A DNA stretch of 64,000 bases from Duganella levis. Lineage in GTDB: Bacteria > Pseudomonadota > Gammaproteobacteria > Burkholderiales > Burkholderiaceae_D. The notes beneath the pieces are model-generated. The model worked only from the letters and a program-made list of their open reading frames with translations. It was not told where the DNA came from and did not search any database. The stretch is taken from the NCBI RefSeq assembly GCF_009857605.1, contig NZ_WWCT01000003.1:62001-126000 (forward strand), read 5' to 3'. Positions 32,283-41,145 of the stretch are shown here, piece by piece (the first letter of the stretch is position 1; every line of letters starts with the position of its first letter). Both the position numbers and the translations under genes were made by a program.

Positions 32283-33776
32283 ATGGAAGTCGAACTCAAA
32301 CTCCTGTTGGCGCCGGAACACAACGAGCAAGTGCAGCAACATCCGCTGCTCGGCGCACCCACGCGCGTGCAGCAATTGACGGCGCGCTATTTCGATACGC
32401 CGGACCTGCACCTGCTGCGCCACGGCGCCGGCCTGCGCGTGCGCAAGGTCGATGGCGAATGGATCCAGACCATGAAGGCCGGCGGCAGCGTGCAAAGCGG
32501 CCTGCATAGCCGCAACGAATGGGAAGGCGTGGTCGACCGCTCATGGCCGCGTCTCGGCAAGCTGCGCAAGCTGATCGGCGACGATCCGCAATGGCTGGCC
32601 GTGCTGGATGAGACCAACCTCAAGGAACGGCTGGAGCCACTGTTCCTGGTGGACGTGCAGCGCCACGTATGGGATCTGGAAATCGACGGCAACCGCATCG
32701 AAGTGGCGCTGGACGTCGGCCACATCGAGCGCAAGGCGCAGCGCGTGCCGGTCAACGAAATCGAACTGGAACTAAAAGACGGCGATCCGGCCGGACTGTA
32801 CGCGTTTGCGCTACAGTTGCTGGAAGATATTCCGCTGCGTATCAGCAACGTCAACAAGGCCCAGCGCGGCTACCTGCTGGTGCGCGATACAGGGCAGGCG
32901 CCGTTCCGCGCCAAGGCGCTGGAGCTGGACGCCGACGCCACGCTGTCCGAAGCGCTGCCAGCGGTGCTGGGCAATTGCCTCGAACACATCCAGCGCAACG
33001 AACTGGCCGTGATCGACAGCGACGATCCCGAAACGCTGCACCAGATGCGCGTGGGCGTGCGCCGCCTGCGCTCGGCCATCAAACTGTTCGACGCTGTGGC
33101 GCCCTGCCCGCCCGCGTTGCAAGAAGACATCAGCTGGCTGGGCACGATGCTGGGCGCGGCGCGCGACTGGGACGTGATGCTGACTTCCACGCTCCAGCAC
33201 ATCGACGCTTCCCCTGGCGGCCAGCACGGCCTGATGGAACTGCAATCGCTGGCGCAGCAGACCGCGCAAGCCAAAAGGCGCAAGGCGGCGCAAGCCTTGC
33301 TGTCACCGCGCTACACCAGGCTGATGCTGACACTGGGATCGTGGATGCTGCAAACCGCGCCGTTGCTGAATGGTTCAGCCGCGCAGTTCTCGCGCCAGAC
33401 CATGCAGCAGCTGCACAAGTCGCTACTCAAACGCGCCGCCCGCATGAACGACGGCGATCCGGCCAGCGCTCACCGCACTCGCATCGCCGCCAAACGCGGC
33501 CGCTATGCACTGGAGTTCTTCCACTCGCTGTATCGCGACAAGGGCACGCGCACCTATCTGAAAGCACTGTCCGCCACGCAGGAAGAACTGGGGCAGCACA
33601 ACGATCTGGTGGTGGCCAGTCGCTTGTTACAGGAGCTGGCGCAGCAGCACCCGCCAGCCGATGGCGCGATCCAGTTCGCGCGCGGCTACCTGGTGGCGCA
33701 GCAACTGATGCAGCCGGCCGACCTGAATGCGATCAGCAGCCGCCTGCACGCGCTGCGGCTGCCACACATGCGCTGA
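32283..33776 (+). CDS. CYTH and CHAD domain protein (inorganic triphosphatase-like)
   Basis: A 497-residue protein. Residues 1-200 are a CYTH domain with the signature ExExK as VELKL at the start, plus RQ/HSRNEWEGVV and basic and acidic tunnel residues; relatives such as YgiF hydrolyse triphosphate. Residues about 215-490 form a CHAD domain (LHQMRVGVRRLRSAIKLF and HRTRIAAKRGRYALEFF), a histidine-rich helical domain that binds polyphosphate. There is no signal peptide. It likely links polyphosphate granules with triphosphate hydrolysis. The ATG at 32283 is used in preference to the overlapping TTG. Confidence 0.92.
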   Translation: MEVELKLLLAPEHNEQVQQHPLLGAPTRVQQLTARYFDTPDLHLLRHGAGLRVRKVDGEWIQTMKAGGSVQSGLHSRNEWEGVVDRSWPRLGKLRKLIGDDPQWLAVLDETNLKERLEPLFLVDVQRHVWDLEIDGNRIEVALDVGHIERKAQRVPVNEIELELKDGDPAGLYAFALQLLEDIPLRISNVNKAQRGYLLVRDTGQAPFRAKALELDADATLSEALPAVLGNCLEHIQRNELAVIDSDDPETLHQMRVGVRRLRSAIKLFDAVAPCPPALQEDISWLGTMLGAARDWDVMLTSTLQHIDASPGGQHGLMELQSLAQQTAQAKRRKAAQALLSPRYTRLMLTLGSWMLQTAPLLNGSAAQFSRQTMQQLHKSLLKRAARMNDGDPASAHRTRIAAKRGRYALEFFHSLYRDKGTRTYLKALSATQEELGQHNDLVVASRLLQELAQQHPPADGAIQFARGYLVAQQLMQPADLNAISSRLHALRLPHMR

Positions 33777-33777
33777 A

Positions 33778-34170
33778 TCAGCGGCGCGCCGGCTTGGACG
33801 TCACGGTCCAGCTCAGCGTGCCTTTGCACTTGGCCTGCTGCACGGCGGCCAGAGCGTCATCCGCCTCGGTGCTGGCCTGCGCATATTCCTTTTGCCCGGA
33901 GATTTTGAAGTGCAGCGCCGGCAAGGCTGAACTGGCGGTCTTGGACAAGGTCGGCGCAAAGCCGCGCTCCGTCAGGATCTTACGGCAGGCGCTCATGCCG
34001 GTCAGCTCCTCGCCTTCCAGCTCGATGCTGAAGATCCAGCTTTCGACATAGCCGCGCGCGGCGCGCTCCGCTTCCGGCAGCATCAGGTTGGATGGCACGG
34101 TAATGGCGGCGGCGCCGGCGGCGGCAGACAGCAAGGTGGCGCTCAACGCCAGCGCAATTCGACGATACAT
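33778..34170 (-). CDS. Exported hypothetical protein, 130 aa
   Basis: Start at 34170 has TAGGGA 7 bases upstream. A signal peptide (MYRRIALALSATLLSAAAGAAA) leads into a short domain with two Cys residues (MSACRKIL and QQAKCKGTL) that may form a disulphide in the periplasm. No family is recognised. It converges on the CYTH-CHAD gene, 1 base from its stop, and ends in a basic tail (KPARR). Confidence 0.7.
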   Translation of the reverse strand: MYRRIALALSATLLSAAAGAAAITVPSNLMLPEAERAARGYVESWIFSIELEGEELTGMSACRKILTERGFAPTLSKTASSALPALHFKISGQKEYAQASTEADDALAAVQQAKCKGTLSWTVTSKPARR

Positions 34171-34206
34171 GGGCATTCCCTAAAAATCCGGTAAAACGCT
34201 ATGGTA

Positions 34207-34803
34207 TCAGGCCAGCAGCGGATACAGGGTGGCCACCAGCGCCAATGCCATCACCACGTTAAAGATGCGCACCGAGCGCGGGTTTTGCAGCACCCGGCGC
34301 ATGGCCACGCCGAACAAGGCCCAGCAGCCGACACAGAACGTGCCGATCACGCCGAACAGGCCAGCCAGCAAGCCCGCATCGCCGACACCGAAGCCCTGCG
34401 GCAGATAGGTGGTCAGCGCCGTCAGCGACATCACCCAGGCCTTCGGGTTAATCCACTGGAAGGCAGCGGCGCTCCAGAAACCCATTGGCTTGGACAGCGC
34501 GGCCTGGTTGGCGCTCATCGGTGCCGCGTGCGCCAGCTTCCACGCCAGCCACAGCAGATAGATCGCGCCACCGTATTTGAGGACGATTTGCAGCATCGGC
34601 ACCTGCTCGAACACCGCATGCAGTCCCAGTCCCGTGGCGAAAATCATGAAGGAAAAGCCGCAGGTAATGCCGAACAGATGCGGCAGCGAACGCACAAAGC
34701 CGTAATTCAGGCCGGAGGCCAGGATCATGGTGTTGTTCGGGCCGGGCGTGATGGAGCTGACGGCGACAAAGGTACACAGGGGCAGCAACAGTTCGGGCGA
34801 CAT
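34207..34803 (-). CDS. LysE-family amino-acid exporter (RhtB-like)
   Basis: A 198-residue membrane protein with about six helices. The family signature FVAVSSITPGPNNTMILASG is at the N-terminus, followed by VRSLPHLFGITCGF and FQWINPKAWVMSLTAL. Such proteins pump out amino acids or homoserine lactone-like compounds. The ATG at 34803 gives the standard family start. An 11-base inverted repeat 41-68 bases upstream is a likely operator. The LysR gene upstream (ends at 34905) is co-oriented but probably regulates other genes. Confidence 0.92.
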   Translation of the reverse strand: MSPELLLPLCTFVAVSSITPGPNNTMILASGLNYGFVRSLPHLFGITCGFSFMIFATGLGLHAVFEQVPMLQIVLKYGGAIYLLWLAWKLAHAAPMSANQAALSKPMGFWSAAAFQWINPKAWVMSLTALTTYLPQGFGVGDAGLLAGLFGVIGTFCVGCWALFGVAMRRVLQNPRSVRIFNVVMALALVATLYPLLA

Positions 34804-34843
34804 GGCGGTATCCGTTCGTAAGGTGTGCTTGTATTGTACGGTC

Positions 34844-34871
34844 AAGTGTACTGGCGTTAACCAGTACACTT
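34844..34871. promoter_or_regulatory. Palindromic operator upstream of LysE gene
   Basis: AAGTGTACTGG-cgttaa-CCAGTACACTT has perfect 11-base arms. It lies over the -35 region that would pair with a TACAAT -10 just downstream on the minus strand, so a repressor bound here would block transcription. No T-run follows. TGTACTGG/CCAGTACA-like half-sites are reminiscent of GntR/MocR operators; no such regulator is adjacent. Confidence 0.5.
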
Positions 34872-34904
34872 ACGCAAACAGTTGCCACCACTGTATAGGT
34901 AACT

Positions 34905-35861
34905 TTACCGGTACGCGGCCGGACGCTTGCGCAGCTGTTTGTAGAAACTCTCCAGTTCCTTGCGCACCAGCTCCTGGCCGTTTTCGATGACGAAGTCCTG
35001 GAATGATGCCGCCACCTTGGGAATCGGCTGGTCGCTCAGGTGCATGATGTGCCAATCCGCTTCCACCGGATTGTGCGCCATCGGCAGCATGGCCAGCAAG
35101 CCGGTTTCAAATTCCAGTCCGCAGGCGTGCACCGACAGGAAGCCGACGCCCAGCCCGGCCGACACCATGCGCTTGATTGCCTCGTTGCTGGATACCTCGG
35201 AGCCGAATTCCGCCGCATGCCCTTCTTCGCGCAGCAGCTTTTCCACCGCTGTGCGCGTGCCCGAGCCGCGCTCGCGCACCAGCAGGTTGGCCGCCATCAC
35301 GTCGTTGAGCGTGATCTTTTTCTTCTTCATCAGCGGGTGCGACGGGCTGGCGACGAAGGCCATCGGGTGGCGCGCGAAGCGGGCCGCGTTGGTGCGCAAC
35401 TCACGCGGCGGCGTGCCCATGATGGCCAGCTCGATCTCGTGCCGCGCCAGCATGTTGATGATCTCCGTGCGGTTGCCCACCTGGAGCTTGAGGCGCACGT
35501 CCGGCCGCTTGAGCGTGAACGGCACCAGCAGCGGCGGCAGCAAGTGCTCGGCCGTGGTCACCGCGCCGATGCGCAGCGTGCCGGAGGTGACGCCTTGCAG
35601 CGCCGCCAGTTCGTCGGTGGCCTGTTCCCACAGGCGCAGGATGCGTTCGGAGAAGTCGGCCATCACCTCGCCCGCCGCCGTCAGCTGGATGTTGCGGCCG
35701 TCCTTGCGGGTCAGTGCCATGCCGGTGATCTCTTCCAGCGTGCGCAATTGCAGCGAGACGGCCGGCTGCGTGAGGTGCATGGCGTCCGCCGCGCGCGACA
35801 CGCTCTCGTGCCGCGCCACCAGAGCCAGCGACTGTAACTGGCGAAAACTGACGTGATGCAT
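34905..35861 (-). CDS. LysR-family regulator (CbbR-like)
   Basis: A 318-residue LysR regulator. Helix-turn-helix at residues about 5-60 (FRQLQSLALVARHESVSRAADAMHLTQPAVSLQLRTLEE), then the effector-binding domain (LRIGAVTTAEHLLPPLLVPF, AIMGTPPRELRTNAARFARHPMAFVASPSHPL). The sequence pattern is that of CbbR/CfxR-type regulators. AAGGA lies 7 bases before the ATG at 35861, favouring it over the ATG at 35867. It is divergent from a HAD-family gene of the CbbY type, an arrangement seen in Calvin-cycle loci, but no RuBisCO genes are here. Confidence 0.88.
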   Translation of the reverse strand: MHHVSFRQLQSLALVARHESVSRAADAMHLTQPAVSLQLRTLEEITGMALTRKDGRNIQLTAAGEVMADFSERILRLWEQATDELAALQGVTSGTLRIGAVTTAEHLLPPLLVPFTLKRPDVRLKLQVGNRTEIINMLARHEIELAIMGTPPRELRTNAARFARHPMAFVASPSHPLMKKKKITLNDVMAANLLVRERGSGTRTAVEKLLREEGHAAEFGSEVSSNEAIKRMVSAGLGVGFLSVHACGLEFETGLLAMLPMAHNPVEADWHIMHLSDQPIPKVAASFQDFVIENGQELVRKELESFYKQLRKRPAAYR

Positions 35862-35958
35862 AAGCATTCCTTATTAATTATCCAGAATCTTTAATTTTTC
35901 TTTTGTTCATTCTACCTCTATATTGAAGCCTATCTGACATCATTAAGGGGAGCGTGGC

Positions 35959-36669
35959 ATGAGCATCGACGTGATCTTCCTGGGCCTGGACGGCGTTTTG
36001 TTCGACACCGAGGCCCTGCATCTGGCAGCCTGCAACGCGGCGTTTGCCAACGCCGGCCTGTCGATTCGCTGGACCTTGCCGGCGCTGCGCGCAGCCGCCG
36101 CCAAACACGGCTACGCCCGCGCCATCGGTTCCGTCGTCGCCACGCCGCCCCTGTCGCGCGACAAGCAGCGCGTGGCGGAACTATTCGAAGACAAGCACCG
36201 CGAGTTCCACAAGGCGATCCTGTCGCGCCCACCGCAGGCGCAAGCCGCCGCGCTGGCACTGATTGAAGACGCGGCCGCCGCCGGCTGCAAGATCTGCATC
36301 CTGACCGACCTGCCGGCGCCCGCCACCGGCGCGCTGCTGGAGCGCTACTTCGGCGCCGACGTCACCAGTTTGTTCAGCGTGGTCGCCGGCGGCGCCAGTT
36401 TCGACGGCCCGGCCGGTACCGGCCCGTATGCCTACGCGCTGAACGCCATGGGCGTGCAGCCACAGGACGCCATCGTCATCGACACCGCCGTGCCGGCCCT
36501 GCGCGCCGCCGCCGATGCCGGCCTGTGGACCGTCTCGGTAGCGCCTTACGGCACCGACGTGGTGCGGCCACGCCAGTTCATCACATTCGACGCCCTGCAT
36601 GAATTGCAGGCCAGCCCCTACACGCCGGATCAGCAACGCCCGGCGCCGGGCCTGCACAAGGCGGCCTGA
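35959..36669 (+). CDS. HAD-superfamily protein lacking catalytic residues
   Basis: A 236-residue protein with the fold of CbbY-like HAD phosphatases. The N-terminus VIFLGLDGVLFDTEALH aligns with the standard IFDLDGVLxDTE, but the nucleophile Asp is Gly9 (GLDG); the second Asp (D11) is kept. Motif II is present (CILTDLP). The Lys of motif III is absent in SFDGPAGTGPYAYAL, and motif IV reads VIDTAVPAL where E/D-D is usual. It is therefore probably not an active phosphatase. AGGGGAG precedes the ATG. It is divergent from the CbbR-like gene and followed by a short GCCTCC/GGAGGT hairpin. Confidence 0.82.
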   Translation: MSIDVIFLGLDGVLFDTEALHLAACNAAFANAGLSIRWTLPALRAAAAKHGYARAIGSVVATPPLSRDKQRVAELFEDKHREFHKAILSRPPQAQAAALALIEDAAAAGCKICILTDLPAPATGALLERYFGADVTSLFSVVAGGASFDGPAGTGPYAYALNAMGVQPQDAIVIDTAVPALRAAADAGLWTVSVAPYGTDVVRPRQFITFDALHELQASPYTPDQQRPAPGLHKAA

Positions 36670-36710
36670 AAGCCTCCCTTCGCGGAGGTTTCAACGCTGC
36701 CAAACCGGCC

Positions 36711-36716
36711 TATAAT
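36711..36716 (+). promoter_or_regulatory. TATAAT element next to a start codon
   Basis: A perfect -10 hexamer ends 6 bases before the ATG at 36723. The expected start point is at or next to that ATG, giving a leaderless mRNA. The -35 region is poor. No Shine-Dalgarno is present. Confidence 0.5.
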
Positions 36717-36722
36717 CAGGTT

Positions 36723-38258
36723 ATGACAACGATATCCTCCCTCAATCGGACTACGCCAGCCGCCGCCACTTCGGCCGCCGCCGGCGTCAATACGTCCACC
36801 TCCAGCGCCACCGGCAAGACAGGCACTGGTTCATCCACCGTAGTGTCGCTGGGCGCCAACGGCGCAGCGCCGGTGTCGACCAAGGCGCTGGTGTGGGAAA
36901 ACCGCACCCGCAGCACTTCGGCCACCCTGATGGCACAGAATATGGACAACGAATCGCTGGCCGGCCGTCTCAAAGGCCTGGGCGGCGAGCTGCTGAAACA
37001 GGTGGCCTACGATGGCGCGAACTTCTCGCAAACGACGCAGGTGGCGCCTGGCGGCACCCAAGCCGATACTTACGACATGCTGGTGTCGCCGTCGCAGATG
37101 TCGCAACACGGCATGGGCGACAACCAGATTTCGCTGAGCATCACCACCCGCAGCGGCACCAAGGTGGAGTTGAAGCTGGATGCCGGCGATGGCAGTATCG
37201 CGGTGGAAGCGACCGTGGACGGCGACCTGACCGAGACCGAGCGCAAGGCGCTGGGCAAGCTGTCGGACGCTTTCCAGAAATCGATCGACGGCCTGACCGA
37301 AGACCCGCCGCGCATCGACCTGGCCGGTCTGACGCAGTTCGACAGCAGCGCGCTGGCATCGGTGGACCTCAAGGGACAGGTCAAGATCAACGCCAAGGAC
37401 ACGCAAACGCTGGCATTCCACGCCGATAGCAAGCAGCGCACGGTGAACTTCAACGGCCCGGCGGGCAGCGCCAAAATCGGCGTGGACCTGAGCCAGTCCG
37501 CCACCTGGGGCAGCAAGCAACAGCAGGCCATCGCGCTGAAAAATTATCTGGGCCAGGTAGACGAAGCGGGTTCGCGCGGCCGCGGCGACAGCACCATGAT
37601 CGCCATGTTCAAGGACGCCTTCACCGGCATGAACAGCGACTACGGCACGCCGCCCGCCGCCGCGCCGCAAAGCATCGCGCTGGAAGACCAGGACCGGGCC
37701 ATGACCACCGGGCTGGCCGACTTCACCGCCTCGTTCGCCCAGACCGAAGTGCCGTCCAATCCCGCCCGCCCGTCGGAGAAGGATACGTTTTCCTATGAGC
37801 TGTCGCAGACGACCAGCATCACGGGCACCTCGCAGCTGGATCGCGGCATCTCGCAACAGCAGCAGTCTCACCTGAACGCGCATTATCACGCGCCGGTGAA
37901 AGCCAGCGCCGTGCTGGCGCTGACGTTGGCGCCGCAATCGCAGAACTACAAGTACATCACCATCGACGACACGGCCAGCAGCAGCACCAGCATCGGCTAC
38001 GACCAGGGCGTGCTGGCCAGGGCCACGCTGGAGAAGCACGCGCACCAGTTGATGGGCGTGAAGCAGTTCAGCCTGGGCAAAATGCAGAGCAACCAAACCA
38101 CGCCATCCGACAAGTCGTTGACGCGCGACCTGGTAAATACGCTGGAGCCGGAGCGCGTCGGCGAGCCAACGCTGAACAGCTCCCAGCGCGCGCAGATGCT
38201 GGAAAAACTGAACAATCAGATCTTCCTGCAATCGAATCCGAACCTGATCACTGAATGA
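36723..38258 (+). CDS. Large hypothetical protein, 511 aa
   Basis: A soluble protein with no recognised domain. Residues 1-50 are Ser/Thr/Ala-rich and probably disordered. The core has beta-type segments (NQISLSITTRSGTKVELKLDAGDGSIAVEATVDGDLTETERKALG, RTVNFNGPAGSAKIGVDLSQ) and helical parts. There is no signal peptide. A TATAAT box 6 bases before the ATG points to leaderless expression. The stop overlaps the DinB-family start (ATGA), so the two are coupled. Its style, with a Ser/Thr tail and a regular core, recalls the DUF5610-like protein at 10793; homology is not shown. Confidence 0.7.
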   Translation: MTTISSLNRTTPAAATSAAAGVNTSTSSATGKTGTGSSTVVSLGANGAAPVSTKALVWENRTRSTSATLMAQNMDNESLAGRLKGLGGELLKQVAYDGANFSQTTQVAPGGTQADTYDMLVSPSQMSQHGMGDNQISLSITTRSGTKVELKLDAGDGSIAVEATVDGDLTETERKALGKLSDAFQKSIDGLTEDPPRIDLAGLTQFDSSALASVDLKGQVKINAKDTQTLAFHADSKQRTVNFNGPAGSAKIGVDLSQSATWGSKQQQAIALKNYLGQVDEAGSRGRGDSTMIAMFKDAFTGMNSDYGTPPAAAPQSIALEDQDRAMTTGLADFTASFAQTEVPSNPARPSEKDTFSYELSQTTSITGTSQLDRGISQQQQSHLNAHYHAPVKASAVLALTLAPQSQNYKYITIDDTASSSTSIGYDQGVLARATLEKHAHQLMGVKQFSLGKMQSNQTTPSDKSLTRDLVNTLEPERVGEPTLNSSQRAQMLEKLNNQIFLQSNPNLITE

Positions 38259-38800
38259 CGACACCCGCGCACTTCGCCCTGCTGGCCCGCTACAACGCCG
38301 GGATGAACCAGAACCTGTACGACGCCGCAGCCAGGCTGCCGGCAGGCGAATTCACGGCCGACCGCAAGGCCTTCTTTGGCTCGCTGGCCGGCACGCTGAA
38401 TCACCTGCTGGCGGCCGACACCATCTGGCTCAAACGATTCAGCACGCACCCGGCGCAGTTCCCGGCGCTGCAAGCGACGCAGGCGCTGGCCCAGCCTTCC
38501 GGCCTGGCGTACTCCTTCGGCGACGACCTGCCCACGCTGCGCGCCTGCCGCGCCACGCTGGACGCCATCATCACCGAATGGATGCCGCAGATTACCGACG
38601 CCGACCTGGCCCACACCTTTGAGTACCGCAGCACGCGCGGTGACGTCTACCGCAAGGAGTTCGGCCTAGTGCTGCTGCACTTCTTCAATCATCAGACCCA
38701 CCATCGCGGCCAGGCCAGCACCTTGCTGACGCAGGCCGGCGTCGATATCGGCGTCACCGACCTGCTGCTGTGGGTGCCGGACATACCACCCATTATTTAG
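38255..38800 (+). CDS. DinB-family protein
   Basis: A 181-residue four-helix-bundle protein of the DinB/YfiT metal-binding family. The three metal-ligand His positions are seen in GTLNHLLAADTIWLKRF and HFFNHQTHHRGQASTLL. Members act as thiol-dependent transferases or have unknown roles. The start overlaps the preceding stop by 4 bases, and a DUF3422 gene follows 16 bases on. Confidence 0.9.
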   Translation: MTTPAHFALLARYNAGMNQNLYDAAARLPAGEFTADRKAFFGSLAGTLNHLLAADTIWLKRFSTHPAQFPALQATQALAQPSGLAYSFGDDLPTLRACRATLDAIITEWMPQITDADLAHTFEYRSTRGDVYRKEFGLVLLHFFNHQTHHRGQASTLLTQAGVDIGVTDLLLWVPDIPPII

Positions 38801-38816
38801 TTTTTTAAGGACCTTC

Positions 38817-40160
38817 ATGTCGCTCGCCTATCGCGCCAACGCCGATTTCGCCAAGCTGAATCACCCGATGCGGGTACCGCTGTCTGCGGAGATTCATTCG
38901 CGCCCGTTCCTGCACTTGCAGGCGCCGGAAAGCCTGACGCACTTCGCGCTGTACCTGCAACAGGACCAGCCCTCGCGCCTGAATCACCGCGCCAGCCAGC
39001 ACCTGATCCTGGAGCAGTTGTGCCTCCATTACGGCGTGGCGACACCGCATCCGCAGGCGCGCTACTTCTTCCATGACTTCGGCCGCTTCCGCCTCAAGTG
39101 GGAATGCCACACCGAGTTCGCCACCTACACCTTCGTCGAACGCGGCGAGCCAGGCCTGGACTGCCGCGCGTCGTTCGAGCGCATGCCGCTGCAGCACGTG
39201 CCGCAGGAATGGCTGGCGGGCCTGAACGGCAAGATCATCGTCGCCGCCCACGTCCTGCTGTGCAAGGACGACAGCAGCGACGACAGCTTCGCCGAAGGCA
39301 TCCGCGATCTGTTCCAGGGCAAGTCTCTGGTGGGCAGCAGCACCGGCGGCAATGCGGAAGTGTGGACCGACTTCCTGATCCAGCCGGATGGTTTCAGCCG
39401 CTTCGTGGTGCGCGACCAGCGGCTGCGTGAGTTCCAGCCCGGCCGCCTGGTCGGCCGCCTGCTGGAAATCGAAACCTACCGCATGATGGCGCTGCTCGGC
39501 CTCCCGCAAGCGGAAGCCACGCAGCCGGACCTGAGCAGCATCGAAAACGAACTGGCGACGCTGACCGCGACGCTGGTCAACGATGAAGGCAACGAGGACC
39601 AGGATCTGCTGGCACGCATTACCGGCCTGGCCGCGCGGGTGGAGAAAATCTCGGTCAACAACGGCTATCGCTTCGCCGCCTCGCAGGCTTACTTCAACCT
39701 GGTGCAGGCGCGCATCAAGGAGCTGCGCGAGATTCGCATCGAAGGCACGCCGACACTGGCGGAGTTCATGGGCCGCCGCCTTGCGCCGGCGATGAACACC
39801 TGCACCTCGGTGGCGCAGCGGCAGGAAGCGCTGGCCAAGCGTATCGCCCGCAGCAACGACCTGCTGCGCACGCGCGTCGGCATCGAGCAGGAACAGCAGA
39901 ATCGCAAGATCCTGCAATCGCTGGACGCGCGCGCGGCCCAGCAACTGCGCATGCAGCAGGCGGTCGAAGGCCTGTCGGTGGCGGCCATCTCGTACTACAC
40001 ATTGGGATTGGTGGGCTACGTCGGCAAGGCGCTGAAGGCCGGCAGTGTGCCGGTCAACCCGGACCTGGTCACCGGCATCGCCGTGCCGCTGGTGATCGGC
40101 GCCGTGTGGCTAGGCCTGCGCCGCCTGCATCACCAGTTGTCAGGCAGCGCTAAGCACTAA
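38817..40160 (+). CDS. DUF3422 membrane protein
   Basis: A 447-residue protein. The opening NHPMRVPLSAEIHSRPFLHLQAPESLTH and FFHDFGRFRLKWECHTEFATYTF are hallmarks of DUF3422. A coiled coil (QRQEALAKRIARSNDLLRTRVGIEQEQQNRKILQSLDARAAQQLRMQQ) is followed by two C-terminal membrane helices, with the bulk of the protein cytoplasmic. Function unknown. AAGGACC precedes the ATG. The 3' end overlaps the opposite-strand hydrolase by 11 bases. Confidence 0.93.
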   Translation: MSLAYRANADFAKLNHPMRVPLSAEIHSRPFLHLQAPESLTHFALYLQQDQPSRLNHRASQHLILEQLCLHYGVATPHPQARYFFHDFGRFRLKWECHTEFATYTFVERGEPGLDCRASFERMPLQHVPQEWLAGLNGKIIVAAHVLLCKDDSSDDSFAEGIRDLFQGKSLVGSSTGGNAEVWTDFLIQPDGFSRFVVRDQRLREFQPGRLVGRLLEIETYRMMALLGLPQAEATQPDLSSIENELATLTATLVNDEGNEDQDLLARITGLAARVEKISVNNGYRFAASQAYFNLVQARIKELREIRIEGTPTLAEFMGRRLAPAMNTCTSVAQRQEALAKRIARSNDLLRTRVGIEQEQQNRKILQSLDARAAQQLRMQQAVEGLSVAAISYYTLGLVGYVGKALKAGSVPVNPDLVTGIAVPLVIGAVWLGLRRLHHQLSGSAKH

Positions 40161-40983
40161 AGCGGCTCGCCAGGAAACTGGCGATGCGCGCCTGGGTCGA
40201 TTCCAGATACGGGATATTCAGGTGGTCGGAATCCGGCACGGTTTCGTCGGCGTGCAACGTGCCCAGTTTCTGCACCAGCAGGTCGGTGTGCGAGTGCGGC
40301 ACGATGTCGTCCACCGCCGCGCGCAGCACATAGGCCGGCGCCTTGATTTGTTCGGCGTATTTGACCGACTCGAATTTATGCTGGAGGAAGTAGTCCACCG
40401 GCAGCGTCTTGAACTTGCGCTTGGCCAGCGCCAGGATCGAATCGTAAGGCGTAATCAGCACGATGGAATTGGCGTCGCGCTCCATCGCCACCTGCACCGC
40501 CACGCCGGAACCCAGGCTGCGGCCGACAACGGCAATCCGCTTCGGATCGACGTGATGGCGTTCGCTCAGCCAGTCGAACAGCATACGGCCGTCTTCGACA
40601 AAGTGTGCTTCGGCCGGATCGCCATGCGAATCGCCGTAGCCGCGGTAGTTCACCGCCAGTACCGCCATGCCGGGGAACAGTTTGCCGGCGTCACGCGCCA
40701 CCCATGAGACTTCTTCCGACCGGCCACCAAAGTAGACCACGCCCGGATGCGGCCCCGCCACCGGCGGCGTCATCAACCAGCCGGACAGGCGCGTGCCATC
40801 CTTGGCGCGCACCACGATAGGCCGGGTGCGGTGCCCCGAACTGTAAGGCTTCAGCACTTCGCGCTTGCTGCCCAATGGATTAAACAGCAGTCGCTTCTGG
40901 TTAGCGGCCACCGCTGCGGTCAATCCCATCCAGAGCACACTAACGATGCCTGCCAGGCCCGCGACTTTTTTAGAATGATTCAT
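40150..40983 (-). CDS. Alpha/beta hydrolase, membrane-anchored or exported
   Basis: A 277-residue protein. A hydrophobic N-terminus (VAGLAGIVSVLWMGLTAAVAA) leads into an alpha/beta hydrolase fold: AVNYRGYGDSHG, nucleophile elbow VVGRSLGSGVAV, acid Asp in AAVDDIVPHSHTD and His in PDSDHLNI. This is the BEM46/YfhR-type branch, of unknown substrate. It converges on DUF3422. Confidence 0.88.
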   Translation of the reverse strand: MNHSKKVAGLAGIVSVLWMGLTAAVAANQKRLLFNPLGSKREVLKPYSSGHRTRPIVVRAKDGTRLSGWLMTPPVAGPHPGVVYFGGRSEEVSWVARDAGKLFPGMAVLAVNYRGYGDSHGDPAEAHFVEDGRMLFDWLSERHHVDPKRIAVVGRSLGSGVAVQVAMERDANSIVLITPYDSILALAKRKFKTLPVDYFLQHKFESVKYAEQIKAPAYVLRAAVDDIVPHSHTDLLVQKLGTLHADETVPDSDHLNIPYLESTQARIASFLASRFSA

Positions 40984-41145
40984 AGTTCATACTCTACTCT
41001 TGTCCCACGATGCCGCCATACGCGTATCGTACAAAATTTGCAGTGGCGTGGTGTAGACCACACATAGGGGCGATTGTCTCTTTCTCAAGGTGGATAGCGC
41101 AACCCGGTATAATCTGCGCTTCGCTTTTTTCATGATTCGCTGACA

